A DNA stretch of 62,710 nucleotides from Chelatococcus sp. GTDB lineage: Bacteria > Pseudomonadota > Alphaproteobacteria > Rhizobiales > Beijerinckiaceae. Made by a program: the position numbers and the translations under genes. The DNA lies in contig QFQY01000023.1 of NCBI GenBank assembly GCA_003248805.1, positions 1-62,710 of the forward strand. The letters are read 5' to 3'. Positions within the stretch are counted from its first letter, which is position 1, and every line of letters starts with the position of its first letter. Below, in pieces: positions 25,166 through 33,733 of the stretch. Below the pieces are notes generated by a model. That model did not search any database. It had not been told where the DNA came from and saw nothing but the letters and a program-made list of their open reading frames with translations.

Positions 25166-27994
25166 CTATCCGAACGCCCCGATCTCGTGCTGGATCGCGC
25201 CCGTGATCTCGCGCAGCAACTCGAACTGGGCCCGCATCGGTTCGAAGACGTCGCGGTGAAGGCCCTCATAGGTGCCCTCCTCGCGCGGCCCCGGCGGCTC
25301 GCCGAAATCGAGCCCGACCGTCGCGTCGCGGTCGCGCGGGAAAATCTCGGCGAGCAGGGCGAGCGAGGCCGGCACGTCGAGCCGCAGCAGACGTTCGATC
25401 AGCGTCTCGCGCGTGAACCCGCCATGCGGCCGGAAATCCGGAATATGCGCGCTCGACAGCCAGATCCGGTGCATGGCCGCGAGCCTCAGCGCATGCAGCG
25501 CGACGAGCGAGGCCGGCATCTCGGGCGTCTGGCCCGCCGCCTCCCTCAGCTTCAGCCAGTCCGAGGATAGCCGCCAGAACAGCTTGCGCAGCATCGGCGC
25601 GAGCTCGAGCCGCGCCAGCGCCTCGGCCACCGCGAGCAGCTCGTCCCGCCGTGCCTCGCGCGCGGTACGGCGGGCCCGGTCGAACCAGCTCCCGGGATCG
25701 AGCGAGTCGAGATAGGCGCGCAGCACGTCGAGATCGCTGGCGAGCATGGCGTGCTCGGCCAGCCGATAGGCTCGGTCGAATCGGTCCGAACGCTCGCGCA
25801 TGGCGCGGAACAGGTCGGGCGCGCGCGAGGCGGCCTGCCCGAGCCCGTGCATGCTGTTCGCCAGCCAGCCGAGCTGATGCAGGATCGCGTTGTTGGGGAT
25901 GGCGCGCAGCTCGCGCGGATGGCGGATGCGCGACGGCCCGCCCGCATCGCTCTGGCGCGCGGCGGGGCGCGAGCCCGTCTTGTCGAGGAGCGAAGGGCCG
26001 AAGGTGCCGATCAGCGCGGCATAGCCCGGATCGTCGACGAGCGCGTTCATCTCCTCGCGCACGGTCTGGAAGAACTCGCTCGCGAAATCCGGCTCGTCAT
26101 AGATCGGATCGGCGCCCGCCTGCGGCGGCTCCATCACGGCCTCGGCGATGCGCGCGACCGTAGCGCCCGCGAGCGCGGCCGAGCCGAAGAGCAGATAGCC
26201 GTCCGTGCCCTGGAAGCTCGTCTCCCGCACGGTGCGGATGCCCGCCTTCGCGAAGGCGGCCCGCGCGAAGGCGGGCTCCAGATAGGCGAGCCGGTCGGCG
26301 AGGCTGTCGGGATGGGCGCCGCGCCCGGCGGATTCGCCATGGGTGTCGAAGATCACCAGCTCGACATCGGTGAGCCCGTAGCGCGCCAGCAGCTCGCAGA
26401 TGCGGATGCGCAGCCGCTCGACCCAGAAGGTCGCGGCCACCTGCCCGATATAGCGGCCGGAATCCGAATAGCCGAACTGGATGCACAGCCGGCCATGCTG
26501 CTTGAGATAGTCGCGCCAATGCGGGCTGCGCAGCGCCTCGTCGATGATGCGCGGCCCTTGTTCCAGCGCGTCCGAGGTCTCGAAGAGCGGCGAGATCTCG
26601 ATTGTGTCGGCGATGCCGAAACGCCGCGCCAGCCACAGCGCGCAGAGCAGCGTGTAGCCGGTCTCGGTCTCCGCCACGAGGAAACGGACCGGCCGCGAAC
26701 CGTCCACATGCTTCACGATCTGCGCGATCGTCATCGTCATCCGCGTCGCCGAGGCCCGCTCCGCCGCGAGCGCGCCGAAATCGACCGCAGCGGGCGCGAC
26801 CTTGGCGAGGGCGCCGTTGATCGCGGCCAGGAAGGCGCGCCTTTGCGCCGGGCGTCCCGGCTCCTCGTCGGAGGCGATGATCGGGCGCATCGCATTGTGG
26901 AGTTGCGAGGCGTTCAGCCGGAAATGCGGCAGCGCGATCGAGACGCCATGGGCGGCGCAGCCGGCCTTGATCAGCGCCAGCGCCATCCGGGTCTCGTCGT
27001 CCGCGGCCAGCGCGAGGGCGTCGTCGAGCGCGGCCAGAAGCGGCGAAACCTCGTGCAACGCCTCCTCGCGCCCGTCGACCAGCGCCAGCGCGAAGGCCTG
27101 GAGCGTGTCGAGCGACGGCTGGCTGTTGATCGGCGGCGCGAGCGAAAGCTGGCGCTCCACGGCGGCGAGCGCCCGCGTCAACAGCCCGCGCACGCCCTGC
27201 GTCGCCTCGCATTCGGGCAGTTTTTCGAGGATGCGCGAGAACTGCCCCTGCTTCGATTCCAGCCGGTAGCGCAGCGTGTCCCACCAGCCGATATCGGTGC
27301 GCCCGTCGGTGTCGCAGCCGACCCAGGAAGCCAGCGTGACCCCGCGCGGCGAAATCCGGCTCCACTCCTCCGGCCAGCGCGAGCGCGCTGCCGTCAGCAG
27401 CGCCTCGTTCAGCCGGTCGACGGCGTCGCGCGCATGGCGCACGGCGAAGCGCGCCTGCTCGAACTCGTCCTGCAGCGTGATGCGCCCGTCGGGACGGAAG
27501 GTGAGGTCCGGCTGCGCGATGAGCTCGCGCGCCGCCTGCCCGCCGGAGGCGAGCGAGGCCAGCGCATGAGCCAGCCGCCGGGTCATGCCGAAGGTCGGGT
27601 GCGCCGTGAAGACGGCGGCGAAGCGCGCCCGCTCCACCGCCTCGCGATAGCTGCCGAAGGGATCGGCCGTCTCCTCGGCCGCCTTCGCCAGCCGCTCCGC
27701 GAGCGCACCGAAGGCGGTGGCCTCCGGGGTCTCGAGCCCGACATAATGCGCGAGCTTTCCCGCCCGCGCGACCAGCGCCTCGCGCCCGAGACGTCGCACC
27801 AGCGCGCGCGCATCCTCGATGCCGATCTCGCCGCGATCCATCCGGCGGGTCAGCCAGAGCGTGACGCGCAGCACCGGGTTGCCGAAGGGGTCGTCGCGGG
27901 CGTCGCTGCGCGCCCGTGCGATCTCGGCCGTGAGTTCCTGCGCCAGCGCAGCGGTCGTCGCCTCTGTCACCCGTCCCTCCGGCATGTCGGTCAT
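25166..27994 (-). CDS. ppc: Divergent phosphoenolpyruvate carboxylase family protein
   Basis: About 942 residues, normal PEPC length. PEPC converts PEP and bicarbonate to oxaloacetate. Recognisable blocks: VFTAHPTFGMTRR (canonical TAHPTE, catalytic His kept), WVGCDTDGRTDIGWW (for GGDRDGNP), ISPLFETSDAL (metal-binding Glu), QFGYSDSGRYIGQVAA (metal-binding Asp) and FQGTDGYLLFGSAALA. The canonical glycine loop HGRGGxxGRGG is degenerate here, reading THGESAGRGAHP. The enzyme may be altered in regulation or activity. Start ATG 27994 has GGGGAGAG upstream. It diverges from the DMT exporter gene. Confidence 0.75.
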   Translation of the reverse strand: MTDMPEGRVTEATTAALAQELTAEIARARSDARDDPFGNPVLRVTLWLTRRMDRGEIGIEDARALVRRLGREALVARAGKLAHYVGLETPEATAFGALAERLAKAAEETADPFGSYREAVERARFAAVFTAHPTFGMTRRLAHALASLASGGQAARELIAQPDLTFRPDGRITLQDEFEQARFAVRHARDAVDRLNEALLTAARSRWPEEWSRISPRGVTLASWVGCDTDGRTDIGWWDTLRYRLESKQGQFSRILEKLPECEATQGVRGLLTRALAAVERQLSLAPPINSQPSLDTLQAFALALVDGREEALHEVSPLLAALDDALALAADDETRMALALIKAGCAAHGVSIALPHFRLNASQLHNAMRPIIASDEEPGRPAQRRAFLAAINGALAKVAPAAVDFGALAAERASATRMTMTIAQIVKHVDGSRPVRFLVAETETGYTLLCALWLARRFGIADTIEISPLFETSDALEQGPRIIDEALRSPHWRDYLKQHGRLCIQFGYSDSGRYIGQVAATFWVERLRIRICELLARYGLTDVELVIFDTHGESAGRGAHPDSLADRLAYLEPAFARAAFAKAGIRTVRETSFQGTDGYLLFGSAALAGATVARIAEAVMEPPQAGADPIYDEPDFASEFFQTVREEMNALVDDPGYAALIGTFGPSLLDKTGSRPAARQSDAGGPSRIRHPRELRAIPNNAILHQLGWLANSMHGLGQAASRAPDLFRAMRERSDRFDRAYRLAEHAMLASDLDVLRAYLDSLDPGSWFDRARRTAREARRDELLAVAEALARLELAPMLRKLFWRLSSDWLKLREAAGQTPEMPASLVALHALRLAAMHRIWLSSAHIPDFRPHGGFTRETLIERLLRLDVPASLALLAEIFPRDRDATVGLDFGEPPGPREEGTYEGLHRDVFEPMRAQFELLREITGAIQHEIGAFG

Positions 27995-28186
27995 GGCATT
28001 CTCTCCCCTGGAGACGGTTAGGCAAGTTTCGGACCTCGGGACGGAACGCGCCACCGCGAAGGCCGTCTCCGCCATGTCCCCCGCTCGCAGCCGCTCAGGC
28101 GACACCGTCCTTGCCGCCGCGCGGGGAGAGCGGCATAGGCCTCCGGTCCGGGGCCGATCGTCCTCGGCCTCTTCGGAAAGCCCCTC

Positions 28187-29161
28187 GTGACCGATACGCT
28201 GACCCCGCGCCTGCCCGCTCCGGAAGCTTCCGGCGCCCCGGAAGCAGCGCACGATGCCCCGGCCGCCACGCCCGGCCGCGCGCCCTGGCTCGGCATGCTC
28301 TGCGGCCTGCTGGCGGCGGCGATCTGGGGCGGGCAGTCCGTCGCCTCGCGCCAGTCGGTGGCGGACGGGCTGACGGCGGCCGACGTCACGGTGCTGCGCT
28401 TCGCCATGGCGGCGCTGCTTCTGCTGCCGCTGGCGCTGCGCAGGATGCGTCCCTTCCCGGTCGGCCGGATCGGCTGGCGCCGCGCGATCGTGCTGACGCT
28501 GCTCGCGGGAGCGCCCTACAGCCTGGTCATCGTCGGCGGCACGGCGTTCGCGCCGGCGCTGCATGCCTCGGTGATCTCGCCCGGTCTCATCCCGGTCTTC
28601 ACGGCGGCGCTGGGCTATCTCCTGCTCGGCGAGCGCATGGCTCCCGCCCGGCTGGCCGGCCTCGCTCTGGTCGTCGTCGGCGTCGTCACCTTCTCATGGC
28701 GGTCGCTGGGCAGCCTGCTGGGACAGGGCGACACCTGGATCGGCGATCTGCTTTTCGTGCTCACCGCCGTCATGTGGACGCTGTTCGGGCTTCTGGCGCG
28801 ACGCTGGCGGGCCGACGCGGTCGACGTCACCATCGCCACCTGCCTGCTGTCCGTCGCGGCGCTGCCGCTGATCGCGCTCGCGATGCCGATGCACCTGTTG
28901 CAGGCGAGCCTCGGGGCCATCGCGCTCCAGGCCGTCTATCAGGGCGCGCTCGTGGGCGTCGGGGCCCTGTTCTTCTACACGCAGTCCGTCGCGCTGCTCG
29001 GGCCGCAACGGGCCGCGCTCTTCGTCCCCCTCGTGCCGGTGACGTCGGCGATCGCCGGCGCCACCCTGCTGGGCGAGTGGCCCTCGATGTCGGAAGTCGC
29101 CGGGATGGCGATCGTCGTCGCCGGCCTGACGCTGGCGCTGCGGGCCGGGCGGACCGCCTGA
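28187..29161 (+). CDS. DMT-family (EamA) exporter
   Basis: A 324-residue inner-membrane protein with ten predicted helices in two EamA halves. Examples are WLGMLCGLLAAAIWGGQSVA, LLLGERMAPARLAGLALVVV at the end of the first half and LLGEWPSMSEVAGMAIVVAG at the end of the second. Family members export amino acids, nucleosides or other metabolites; the substrate is unknown here. Start GTG 28187 follows GGAAAG. Its stop faces the gpt gene. Confidence 0.88.
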   Translation: MTDTLTPRLPAPEASGAPEAAHDAPAATPGRAPWLGMLCGLLAAAIWGGQSVASRQSVADGLTAADVTVLRFAMAALLLLPLALRRMRPFPVGRIGWRRAIVLTLLAGAPYSLVIVGGTAFAPALHASVISPGLIPVFTAALGYLLLGERMAPARLAGLALVVVGVVTFSWRSLGSLLGQGDTWIGDLLFVLTAVMWTLFGLLARRWRADAVDVTIATCLLSVAALPLIALAMPMHLLQASLGAIALQAVYQGALVGVGALFFYTQSVALLGPQRAALFVPLVPVTSAIAGATLLGEWPSMSEVAGMAIVVAGLTLALRAGRTA

Positions 29162-29185
29162 GGTCCCGGTCGCGGGCCGCCCCGC

Positions 29186-29695
29186 CTATCCCTTGTGGTC
29201 GCGCGCGATCGGCTCGACATAGGACAGCCCCATGTCCCAGGGGAAATAGATCCAGGTGTCCTGGCTGACCTCGGTGACGAAGGTGTCGACCACCGGCACG
29301 CCGGCGGGCTTGGCGTAGACGGTGGCGAAATGCGCCTCGGGCAGCATCTCGCGCACGACGCGGGCGGTCTTTCCGGTGTCGGTGAGGTCGTCGATGACGA
29401 GGATACCCCTGCCGCGCCCGTTCCCGACCGCCTTGATCGACGGCGCGACATCCTTCAGGACCTTGAGCTCCGACTGGTTCTTGTAGTCGTGATAGCTCGC
29501 GATGCAGACCGTCTCGATCAGCCGCAGGCCGAGCTCGCGGCAGATGATCGCCGCCGGCACGAGACCGCCGCGCGTGATGCAGACGATGGCCTCGAAGGGG
29601 CCCTTCTCCGCCAGGCGCCAGGCGAGCGCCCTGGCGTCGCGATGGAACTGGTCCCAAGAGACGGGGAAGGCCTTGTTCGAGGCGGTTTCAGCCAT
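29186..29695 (-). CDS. gpt: Xanthine-guanine phosphoribosyltransferase
   Basis: A 169-residue purine salvage enzyme that joins xanthine or guanine to PRPP. The PRPP loop is ILVIDDLTDTGKTARVVREM. The N-terminal FPVSWDQFHRDARALAWRL and the IYFPWDMGLSYVEPIARD end are as in E. coli Gpt. Start ATG 29695 (MAETASNK) gives the usual family length; an upstream in-frame ATG at 29755 would add a poorly conserved tail. Confidence 0.95.
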   Translation of the reverse strand: MAETASNKAFPVSWDQFHRDARALAWRLAEKGPFEAIVCITRGGLVPAAIICRELGLRLIETVCIASYHDYKNQSELKVLKDVAPSIKAVGNGRGRGILVIDDLTDTGKTARVVREMLPEAHFATVYAKPAGVPVVDTFVTEVSQDTWIYFPWDMGLSYVEPIARDHKG

Positions 29696-29901
29696 GGCGT
29701 AAGCTCCGGGCGGGGGGCCGCGTCTCGCGCGCGTCCAGCATGTCCGAAACCCCATCGCGAGGCCGCTGGCAAGAGGCCCGTGCCGGCGATCCCCAACCGC
29801 GCTCGCACGGCGCCTCGGAACGCCTCCCGGCCTCCGGCGCTTCCGCCGGCCGCGCTGCGGCCGAACGGCGGATCAGTCGTAGGACAGTCGGACGTCGTCG
29901 A
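29696..29901. other. Intergenic, nothing recognised
   Basis: About 206 bases between gpt and the end of the CinA-like gene. GC-rich, no hairpin or ORF that could be supported. Confidence 0.4.
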
Positions 29902-30669
29902 TCACACGGCGTTCAGCCTGGACCGCTCATCTGCAATCATCGCCTCGACCGCCGCCAGCACCTCGCGCAGAACGTCCGGATCGCGCGAGCGCACCACGAT
30001 ATTCGTGTCCGGCCCCGTCTCCGAGAAGAAGGGATAGGAGCCGATCGAAACCTCGGGATGGGCCTTGGCGACAGCGGCCAGCGCGGTGCCGATATCGCCC
30101 TCGCGCAATCCGGCCTGCACCGTGCCCGACAGCATCCTGATCCCCGTCTTCAGCGTCGGCGCCACCACGTCCAGCATCGCATGCATGATCGCGGGCACGC
30201 CCGCCATGACGTAGACATTGCCGATATTGAAGCCCGGCGCCTTGGAGACCGAGTTCGCGATCAGCTCCGCGCCGGCGGGAATGCGCGCCATGCGCATCCG
30301 CGCCTCGTTGAGCTGCTCCGGCGGGAAGCGCTCGGCCAGCATCGCCACGGCGCGCGGGTCGTGGTCGATCGAGACGCCGAAGGCCGCGGCGACCGCATCG
30401 GCCGTGATGTCGTCATGGGTCGGCCCGATGCCGCCGGTGGTGAAGACGTAGGTGTAGCGCGCCCTGAGCGCGTTCAGCGCCGCGACGATCTCCTCCTGGA
30501 TGTCGGGCACGACACGGACCTCGCGCAGGTCGATGCCGATATTGGTCATGTACTCGGCGATCTAGCCGATGTTCTTGTCCTTGGTCCGACCCGAGAGAAT
30601 CTCGTCGCCGATCACCAGCACCGCAGCGGTCACGAGCTGTTCGGAAGAGGCGGTTTCGCTCGTGGTCAT
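29902..30669 (-). pseudogene. CinA/MoaB-fold molybdopterin-binding-like gene with an in-frame TAG at codon 36
   Basis: From ATG 30669 the frame reads MTTSETASSEQLVTAA, then VLVIGDEILSGRTKDKNIG, and meets TAG at 30562-30564, immediately followed in the same frame by IAEYMTNIGIDLREV and 200 more intact residues (TTGGIGPTHDDITADAVA, GVPAIMHAMLDVV). Family members have Tyr in this place (IGxYIAEYL), so one base change from TAC or TAT is the simplest cause. An internal ATG at 30549 could restart translation, but the product would lack the first beta strand and the GDE motif. It could also be a sequencing error. Confidence 0.8.
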
Positions 30670-30736
30670 GGCTTGCTCCGGTCGTCGACCGACATCAGCT
30701 AGTCCCTCGGCCGCCAAGGCTCAAGCCCGCCGTTGC

Positions 30737-31588
30737 TCAGGCCGGCCGGCGCTCGAAGATCAGGTTCAGGCGCGTATGGGCCAGGAGCGTGTAGCCGCTG
30801 CGTTCGAGCAGCCCCGCGAGGTCCGTCTGCCAGCGCTGGCGCGAATCCTCGATGATGATGAAACCCGGCCACAGATGCTGCGGCGCGTCGCGCAGGAACG
30901 GCTCGAGGATCAGGTCCTCCGCGCCCTCGACATCGAGCTTGATCGCGTCCAGCCGCTCGTAGCCCTCGCTCTGGACGAGCGCGAGCAGGGTCATCGCCGG
31001 GACCTTGATCGCGTTGCCGGCCGTCGAGCTGAGGATGCGCACGCTCGACTCGCCGCGATTGTCGGGGTCGATGAAGAGCGTGAGCTCTCCCGGCTTGTCC
31101 GCGAGCGCGCAGGCCACGGCCTTGATCGTGCCGAACGGGTTCTGCGCGATGTTGAAGGCGAGGCGCGCGAACACCTCGGGCTGCGGCTCCACCGCCAGGA
31201 TGCGCGCCCCGCGCCCCGCCTTGGCCGCCAGGAACAGGGAATAGGCGCCGATATTCGCGCCGATGTCGATGAAGGTGAAGCCGTCCCGCACGCGCTCCGC
31301 CAGCATGTCGCGCTCGATCGGATCGAAATACTGCGGCGTGAACAGCACGCGCTTCTCGCAGACGTTCCCGTTCGGATAGAGCCGCATCCGGGCGCCCAGC
31401 GACTCGATGTCGACCGGCCGGCTTCCGAGCATGCGCAGCCCGATGCGGCGCAGCGCGTAGGCGAGCTTGCGCCCGTAGAAGCTGTTGGGCGCGCTGCGCG
31501 TCCGCTGGATCAGGGTGGCGAGGCCGCGCCCCGGCGCGAATGCGCCGAAAGGCTTCTCCTCGGCCGGTGATTGTTCGCTCATGGCCAT
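30737..31588 (-). CDS. FkbM-family SAM methyltransferase
   Basis: A 283-residue protein with the FkbM pattern: FTFIDIGANIGAYSLFLA (SAM motif I), ILAVEPQPEVFARLAFNIAQ, then DAIKLDVEGAEDLILEPFL. FkbM enzymes O-methylate sugars or other small molecules, often on surface polysaccharide. No glycan cluster surrounds it, so the substrate is unknown. The start is MAMSEQ at 31588 or MSEQ at 31582; no clear ribosome site decides. It diverges from map. Confidence 0.88.
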   Translation of the reverse strand: MAMSEQSPAEEKPFGAFAPGRGLATLIQRTRSAPNSFYGRKLAYALRRIGLRMLGSRPVDIESLGARMRLYPNGNVCEKRVLFTPQYFDPIERDMLAERVRDGFTFIDIGANIGAYSLFLAAKAGRGARILAVEPQPEVFARLAFNIAQNPFGTIKAVACALADKPGELTLFIDPDNRGESSVRILSSTAGNAIKVPAMTLLALVQSEGYERLDAIKLDVEGAEDLILEPFLRDAPQHLWPGFIIIEDSRQRWQTDLAGLLERSGYTLLAHTRLNLIFERRPA

Positions 31589-31678
31589 CGCGCAGGCTGA
31601 TACACCCGTCGGCGGCGACGCGCCAGCCTTGCGCGCGCCGCCAAACCCAATAGATATGGCTCGAGGAGCCAACCCATC

Positions 31679-32503
31679 ATGTCGTTCGACGAAACCATGG
31701 GGCGGCCGCGCCAGCGCGGCCCCGTCATCAAGCTGCATGGGCCCGAGGCGTTCGCGGCGATGGCCAAGGCCGGCCGCCTGGTGGCCGAAGGGCTCGACAT
31801 GCTGGGCGACTACGTCAAGCCCGGCGTAACGACGCAGCGGCTCGACGATCTCGCCTACGAGTTCGCCATGGACAACGGCGCCTACCCGGCCACGCTGTTC
31901 TACCGCGGCTACCGCAAGTCGATCTGCACCTCGCTCAACCATGTCGTCTGCCACGGCACGCCCGACGACAAGCCGTTGCGCGAAGGCGACATCATGAACA
32001 TCGACTACACGCTGATCCTCGACGGCTGGCACGGCGATTCGAGCCGGATGTACGGGGTCGGCGAGATCGGCCGCAAGGCGGAACGGCTGATCGAGATCAC
32101 CTATGAGTGCCTGCAGCGCGGCATCAAGGCCGTGCGCGCCGGCGCCACCACCGGCGATATCGGCTTCGCCATCCAGCGCTACGCCGAGGCCGAGCGCTGC
32201 TCCGTGGTGCGGGATTTCTGCGGCCACGGCATCGGCCAGCTGTTCCACGACGCGCCGAACATCCTGCACTATGGCAGCCCGGGCGAAGGCGTCGAGCTCA
32301 AGCCCGGCATGGTCTTCACCATCGAGCCGATGATCAATCTCGGCAAGCCGGGCGTGAAGGTGCTCTCCGACGGCTGGACGGCCGTGACGCGGGACCGCTC
32401 CCTCTCCGCCCAGTTCGAGCATCAGATCGGCGTCACCGAGACGGGCTGCGAGATCTTCACGCTCTCCCCTGCCGGCCGCGACAATCCACTCGCCGCGAGA
32501 TGA
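31679..32503 (+). CDS. map: Methionine aminopeptidase, type I
   Basis: A 274-residue metalloprotease that removes initiator Met from new proteins. Metal-ligand regions are all visible: SLNHVVCHGTP, IDYTLILDGWHGDSSRMY, CGHGIGQLFHDAPNIL, FTIEPMINLG and FEHQIGVTETG. Start ATG 31679. The stop overlaps the radC start at ATGA, so the two are one unit. Confidence 0.97.
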   Translation: MSFDETMGRPRQRGPVIKLHGPEAFAAMAKAGRLVAEGLDMLGDYVKPGVTTQRLDDLAYEFAMDNGAYPATLFYRGYRKSICTSLNHVVCHGTPDDKPLREGDIMNIDYTLILDGWHGDSSRMYGVGEIGRKAERLIEITYECLQRGIKAVRAGATTGDIGFAIQRYAEAERCSVVRDFCGHGIGQLFHDAPNILHYGSPGEGVELKPGMVFTIEPMINLGKPGVKVLSDGWTAVTRDRSLSAQFEHQIGVTETGCEIFTLSPAGRDNPLAAR

Positions 32504-33225
32504 GCAAGGGGGCGGGCAAGGGACCGAGCGAGGGCCCGGCGCCCGGCCCGGCCCAGCCGCATGTCCATGGCCATCGCGAGCGCCTGCGCGACCGTTTCAG
32601 GGAAGCCGGCGCCGAGGCGCTGCCGGACTACGAGCTGCTCGAACTCCTGCTCTTCCGCTCGATTCCGCAGCGTGACGTCAAGCCGCTCGCCAAGGAGCTG
32701 ATCCGCCATTTCGGCTCCTTCGCCGAGGTCCTGGGCGCACCCGCCTCGCGGCTGACCGAGGTCAAGGGCATCGGCGAGGGCGTCGCGCTCGACCTGAAGG
32801 TCGTCGAGGCCTGCCTGCACCGGATGGCCAAGGGCGCGGTCGCCAAGCGGCCCGTGCTCTCCTCCTGGTCGTCCGTACTCGACTACTGCCGCACAACGAT
32901 GGCCTTCGCCGAGCGCGAGCAGTTCCGCATCCTGTTCCTCGACAAGAAGAACGCGCTGATCGCCGACGAGGTCCAGCAGACCGGCACCGTCGACCATACG
33001 CCGGTCTATCCGCGCGAGGTGATGCGCCGCGCGCTCAACCTGTCCGCCTCCGCCATCATCCTCGTCCATAACCACCCCTCGGGCGACCCCTGCCCCTCGA
33101 CGCCCGACGTGAAGATGACGCGCGAGCTCGTCGACATCGCCAAGCCCCTCGGCATCGCGATCCACGATCACATCATCGTCGGGCGCGATGGTCATGCCAG
33201 CTTCCGCGGGCTCGGCCTGCTGTGA
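32500..33225 (+). CDS. radC: RadC-family JAMM domain protein
   Basis: A 241-residue protein. N-terminal helix-hairpin-helix part (DYELLELLLFRSIPQRDVKP, LTEVKGIGEG), then the JAB/MPN domain with the metal motif HNHPSGDPCPSTPD and an IAIHDHIIVGRDGHASF end. Although named RadC, the family has no proven repair role; it is usual downstream of map in Hyphomicrobiales. It overlaps the genes on both sides. Confidence 0.94.
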   Translation: MSKGAGKGPSEGPAPGPAQPHVHGHRERLRDRFREAGAEALPDYELLELLLFRSIPQRDVKPLAKELIRHFGSFAEVLGAPASRLTEVKGIGEGVALDLKVVEACLHRMAKGAVAKRPVLSSWSSVLDYCRTTMAFAEREQFRILFLDKKNALIADEVQQTGTVDHTPVYPREVMRRALNLSASAIILVHNHPSGDPCPSTPDVKMTRELVDIAKPLGIAIHDHIIVGRDGHASFRGLGLL

Positions 33226-33587
33226 CGCCCTGCTCCCTGCGCCGCGTCTACGACCCGCCCCGGCCCGGCGAAGGCCTGCGCGTCCTCGTCGACAGGCTCT
33301 GGCCGCGCGGCGTCGCCAAGGACAGGATCGACCTCTGGCTGAAGGAGGCGGCCCCCAGCGAATCGTTGCGCCGGCGCTTCCACGCGGGCGAGGAGGATTG
33401 GGCAGCTTTCCGCCTCGACTATCTCGCCGAACTCGCGCACCCCCCGGGACAGGAGGCACTGGCGCGGCTGCACGGCCTCTGCGTCGCCGGCCCGGTGATC
33501 CTGCTCTATGCCGTCCGCGACGAGACCCATAACAACGCCGCCGTCCTGCGCGAAGCGCTGGAACGCTTCGCGGCCGGCCTGCGTTGA
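33222..33587 (+). CDS. DUF488 family protein (YeaO-like)
   Basis: A 121-residue protein with the family signature RVLVDRLWPRGVAKDRIDLW and the ending LLYAVRDETHNNAAVLREAL. Function unknown; a role in DNA or redox metabolism has been guessed. Start GTG 33222 overlaps the radC stop, so it is the third gene of map-radC. Confidence 0.93.
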   Translation: MTPCSLRRVYDPPRPGEGLRVLVDRLWPRGVAKDRIDLWLKEAAPSESLRRRFHAGEEDWAAFRLDYLAELAHPPGQEALARLHGLCVAGPVILLYAVRDETHNNAAVLREALERFAAGLR

Positions 33588-33733
33588 GCTGGCGGGCCCG
33601 CCATGCGGCGCGCTCGGCGTCGCGAAGAGTGCTCATGGATTAGGCAGACGGCGCCGGTCCCCTGACCATCGTCCCCCTTTTCGAACGCTCGCGAATGAGC
33701 ATAGGCTGCGGGAAATGGGGAAAGACGCCTGAC
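33588..33733. other. Intergenic with a perfect short palindrome
   Basis: Right after the DUF488 stop, TGGCGGGCCCGCCA (33590-33603) is a perfect palindrome without loop. Further on there is an AT-richer patch before the ATP-grasp gene that may hold its promoter. Confidence 0.35.

Noticed and set aside
33590..33603. TGGCGGGCCCGCCA as a terminator
   Set aside because: A perfect palindrome with no loop and no U-run; chance is plausible in GC-rich DNA.
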